A DNA stretch of 64,000 nucleotides from Terriglobia bacterium (GTDB taxonomy: Bacteria; Acidobacteriota; Terriglobia; Terriglobales; Acidobacteriaceae), in the NCBI GenBank assembly GCA_020073165.1, contig JAIQFP010000022.1:16936-80935 (forward strand), read 5' to 3'. Position 1 is the first letter of the stretch. The number at the start of each line of letters is the position of its first letter. Position numbers and translations under genes: made by a program. The notes under the pieces are model-generated. The model had not been told where the DNA came from and did not search any database. It saw only the letters and a program-made list of their open reading frames with translations. Of this stretch, positions 61,701 to 64,000 are shown piece after piece.

Positions 61701-62405
61701 ATGGCACGCCTGCCTCGCGTGGTCATCGTCGACGTTCCGCATCATGTTACGCAGCGCGGCAACTCCCGGCAAGTGATCTTCAGCAGCGACGCCGATCGCC
61801 TCACCTATCTGGAACTCCTGCGGCAGCACTGCGAACTCTACCGCCTTTCCCTCCTGGGCTATTGCCTGATGTCCAACCACGTGCATCTGATCGTCGTTCC
61901 CCGCACCGCCCCGTCGCTGGCACAGGCTCTCAAACATACTCACGGACGCTATGCTACTTATTGGAACGCCCGCCAGTCCTCCAGCGGACATGTGTGGCAG
62001 GGACGGTTCTATTCCTGCCCGCTCGACGAGTCCCATCTCTGGACCGCGCTCCGCTATGTGGAGCTCAATCCGGTGCGCACAGCCATGGTGGAAGCCCCCG
62101 AGAAGTGGAGATGGTCGAGCGCCGCGGCGCACTGCGGTCTCGCCGCCCAGAGTTGGCTGGAACTGCAGTTGTGGCAGAAGCGCTGGACGGTGGAAGAGTG
62201 GACCCGCTATCTTGCCGCCGGAGAATCACCGGCCGAGGTGACAGCACTGCGCCGTTTCACCCACACCGGCAGGCCGTTGGGAAACGCCGCGTTCGTCGCC
62301 CAGCTGGAACAATCCACCCGGCGCCTGCTCGCTCCGCGCAAACGAGGCCGCCGCCAAAAACTCGTTCTTGATTCTAACCAACGGCAGATCGCCTTTGTCG
62401 CCTAG
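61701..62405 (+). mobile_element. REP-associated tyrosine transposase (RAYT)
   Basis: 234 aa from the ATG at 61701 (Y1_Tnp, IS200-like superfamily). N-terminal LPRVVIVDVPHHVTQRGNSR, the HUH motif MSNHVHLIVVP, and the catalytic Tyr region HGRYATYWNAR are clear; LWTALRYVELNPVRTAMV is also family-typical. It cuts single-stranded REP hairpins. It is flanked by an inverted REP copy on the left and a direct copy on the right, so the REP-RAYT-REP layout is complete. Confidence 0.9.
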
Positions 62406-62410
62406 TCAGA

Positions 62411-62443
62411 TATTGGGGTCAGTTCCGTCTGTCCCCGAATTTC
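62411..62443 (+). repeat. REP-like palindromic repeat, right copy
   Basis: TATTGGGGTCAGTTCCGTCT followed by GTCCCCGAATTTC; the stem is GGGGTCAG with CTGTCCCC (one mismatch). It starts six bases after the transposase stop and also forms the 3' end of the minus-strand RHH gene. Confidence 0.65.
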
Positions 62444-62580
62444 CCCACCCGCAGGATCGCCTCGCGGCACCACTCCCCGAGCGTCCGACCGTCGGCCTGC
62501 GCCGCCGTTTCCAGTTGCGCGTATTCTTCTTCGCTGACCTTGAAACCGATGGATTTCGTGCGCAGCGGCGGCTTCACCAT
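62419..62580 (-). pseudogene. Ribbon-helix-helix (CopG/MobC-like) protein, cut by a REP copy
   Basis: A 53-aa frame: MVKPPLRTKSIGFKVSEEEY, then AQLETAAQADGRTLGEWCRE and AILRVGKF. This matches small RHH proteins with an N-terminal beta strand (KSIGFKVSEEEY). The last residues (GDRRN) and the stop come from the REP-like copy at 62411-62443, so the original C-terminus is lost. Could still make a short DNA-binding protein. Confidence 0.6.
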
Positions 62581-62634
62581 GTCGGGGCCTTCTCTCTCGC
62601 CATCACAGCCGAGACTAGCAGCCGTGCTTAAGAA

Positions 62635-62679
62635 TCAACAAGTTCGCCTGCGTTAACTTCAGGTTGCTCTACAGCACCC
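62635..62679 (+). repeat. 45-base imperfect direct repeat, copy A
   Basis: Begins TCAACAAGTTCGCC and ends TTGCTCTACAGCACCC. About 35 of 45 bases match copy B at 62714-62758; the period is 79 bases. Only two copies, so not a CRISPR. Confidence 0.5.
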
Positions 62680-62713
62680 GGATCGGCAGGATTTTCCTCT
62701 AGCTGTTCTGCTT

Positions 62714-62758
62714 TCAACAGGTTCGCGCACGGTAACCGGAAGTTGCTCTGCAGCACCC
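62714..62758 (+). repeat. 45-base imperfect direct repeat, copy B
   Basis: Begins TCAACAGGTTCGCG and ends TTGCTCTGCAGCACCC; pairs with copy A. Confidence 0.5.
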
Positions 62759-63201
62759 TTTCAGGGGTGGAGTGTCACCCTTACTCCCCGTGCGCAGCAC
62801 GGCTAAAAAACCTCAACCCCGCAACCGCACTCCGGGAGCACGAAAAACTCACCCCCACCGTGCCCGATTCGCCACACTGCACGGTCAGCAATCGGCGGCA
62901 GAATCGGGACCGGAAAGCATCGCTAATCGGACCTGGATCAGGGCACGGATCGGAGGGCCAGGACACCCGGAATCAGGAACGGATCGGCACCGGCAAGATG
63001 GCAAGGCCGCGCCACAGATCGGCGCGGCCAGGGAACCAAACCCGCAGCTAAAGAAAAACTCTCCGAACCGGATTACCTGCCCCCCGACCCTTACCCGCTC
63101 CCGGATCGCACGCCCTGGCCGCCCAGGAACGCAAACGGAGGCTGCTCTGCTCGGCGGTCGAAGTGAGTGTACGTGGCTCCCAACACGCCCAGACCGGACA
63201 G

Positions 63202-63636
63202 CTAGGAGGTTGCGACCGTTGTCGCCGATCCCTCCTCAATCCAGGAAACCTGAACATCCCTCGCAGCTATGTTGATGAACGAGTTCCACTCATGCACGAA
63301 GAATCGGTAACACGAGACTCCGGGCGGAAGAGTCCTGTAGAGTCCTTCAAGGGCTGGGAATGTATCAGACTTGGCAGGGTCTCCAGAGACATTCAGAGCA
63401 GTCCCATGAGGCACGTACCGATAGCTAGGATCAGGAGGGTCAATCACGCAGAAATACAGGCCCGAAACCCGCAGCTCTCCGATTCTGTAATCCTCTCGTT
63501 TCGGGCCGTCCGGATTCCCGAAGTCCAACGCCATTCTTAGGACCGCAGACCCGCTCACGTAGTCGGTTCTCATGCTGTGGAGTTGCGCATCATGGAATCC
63601 ATTTGGCAGCTCGTTCTCTAGCTCTTCAAACGTCAT
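63202..63636 (-). CDS. Hypothetical cytosolic protein
   Basis: 144 aa from the ATG at 63636, supported by GGAGGAG nine bases upstream. No signal peptide. The opening MTFEELENELPNGFHDAQLH resembles small cytosolic proteins often found singly in bacterial islands, some of them immunity-like, but I cannot name a family. Mixed alpha/beta with GLYFCVIDPPDPSY and FFVHEWNSFINI as notable stretches. Confidence 0.55.
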   Translation of the reverse strand: MTFEELENELPNGFHDAQLHSMRTDYVSGSAVLRMALDFGNPDGPKREDYRIGELRVSGLYFCVIDPPDPSYRYVPHGTALNVSGDPAKSDTFPALEGLYRTLPPGVSCYRFFVHEWNSFINIAARDVQVSWIEEGSATTVATS

Positions 63637-64000
63637 TTCGAAGTACTCCTCCCGCAAGAATGCGTGGCGTGAGATGTCGAAAGCATGACCACTGCCCCTC
63701 AAGGACCAGCGCTGCCAGAGGCAGCCAACGCCCCGCCGAGCAATATGGCTTCCTCTGGAGTTGCAGCTCCGGCTGTAACAATAGGCGGGTGGCCCAGGTC
63801 TCGCCGGTCAAAGTATAGACTAGGTCGTGGGTTTGTTCGGCACCTTAAGGAAACTGGGGGTGCCCCAGGTCTCGCGGGGTTCGAGACCTGGGTAGGCGGA
63901 CCGTCGGCACCATAAGCTTTAGGCTGCGGGATGCCATATCTCAGCTTCAGCACCTGCGGTCACGGCATTCATGTGATGAAAGCTGTACGTAGGTGGGCAT
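63637..64000. other. Terminal region without a supported gene
   Basis: 364 bases to the window edge. Overlapping frames are weak. A strong hairpin lies at 63864-63892 and a partial copy of its left arm (GGCCCAGGTCTCG) at 63791-63803. Confidence 0.35.
63864..63892. repeat. Perfect hairpin element with GGTCTCG arms
   Basis: CCCAGGTCTCG (63864-63874) pairs perfectly with CGAGACCTGGG (63882-63892) around a seven-base loop; GGGTGC precedes it. It resembles interspersed palindromic repeats of soil Acidobacteriota, but its copy number cannot be judged here. Confidence 0.5.

Larger units (their letters stand above)
62581..63201. other. Non-coding or degenerate region
   Basis: About 620 bases. The frames here give low-complexity Arg/Pro/Gln-rich products with no motif and were not called. 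A pair of imperfect direct repeats occupies the left part. Confidence 0.4.

Noticed and set aside
62635..62758. Possible CRISPR array
   Set aside because: Only two imperfect repeats, no further units and no cas genes.
62772..63275. 167-aa plus-strand open frame
   Set aside because: Arg/Pro/Gln-rich low-complexity product with no motif, no ribosome site, and it overlaps the end of a better supported minus-strand gene.
63699..63953. 84-aa minus-strand frame at the window end
   Set aside because: It reads through a perfect hairpin repeat, is Pro/Arg-rich and has no ribosome site.
1..64000. tRNA and rRNA genes
   Set aside because: No cloverleaf with a TTCGANTC-type arm or rRNA-like stretch was recognised by eye; a covariance scan would be needed to exclude small RNAs.

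Overview
The window looks like a chromosomal segment from a high-GC soil-type Acidobacteriota genome. That assignment is inferred from gene content: an Oar-like TonB receptor with a carboxypeptidase-regulatory domain, a VCBS-repeat/choice-of-anchor secreted protein, GAF and zinc-ribbon fusions, a minor-pilin operon and very many multiheme cytochromes. No rRNA or tRNA was recognised, so taxonomy below phylum is open.

Layout. 0-13 kb: TonB-dependent receptor, ECF sigma and anti-sigma factor, a small LuxR-type protein, secreted proteins, and a sulfatase-fold/TPR protein. 13-16 kb: TonB C-terminal protein, zinc-ribbon/SnoaL protein, and a DUF3179 gene interrupted by one in-frame UGA exactly at its conserved Cys-x-x-Cys. 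16-21.3 kb: minor pilin operon fimT-pilV-pilW-pilX closed by a strong terminator. 21.5-34 kb: PilZ protein, UDP-glucuronate/UDP-xylose synthesis, an OsmC gene that again carries a UGA at its conserved Cys, transporters, a GAF-TonB fusion, and an exopolysaccharide-type ATPase/kinase pair flanked by two atypical NarL-like regulators. 35-40.6 kb: DUF2911 protein, proC, lhgO, PEBP protein, TonB.

40.7-59.9 kb is the most coherent block. A Crp/Fnr regulator combines FNR-like cysteines with a CRP-like DNA-reading helix and is followed by a truncated paralogue. Next come a DmsE/MtrA-type decaheme cytochrome and an MtrB/PioB barrel (a porin-cytochrome conduit), a CbcL-like 11-heme c/b fusion, an ImcH/NapC-like 7-heme quinol dehydrogenase, and a convergent Rieske / cytochrome b / 9-heme operon. 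An AhbD/NirJ-like radical SAM protein, a DNR-like regulator, RIC, NnrS and quinol NO reductase (NO defence) complete it. Together these could move electrons from the quinone pool across the outer membrane and protect the iron centres from NO. Several promoters in and outside the block carry a GTGA-N6-TCAC palindrome that suits the first regulator.

60-64 kb is less dense and looks accessory: a secreted hypothetical protein, a REP-associated (RAYT) transposase with its palindromic repeats, a ribbon-helix-helix gene cut by a repeat, and a hypothetical protein.

The main candidates for something undescribed are the two UGA-containing genes (possible selenoproteins), the cytochrome conduit cluster and its palindrome regulon, and a pair of tiny paralogous proteins bracketing the NO genes.
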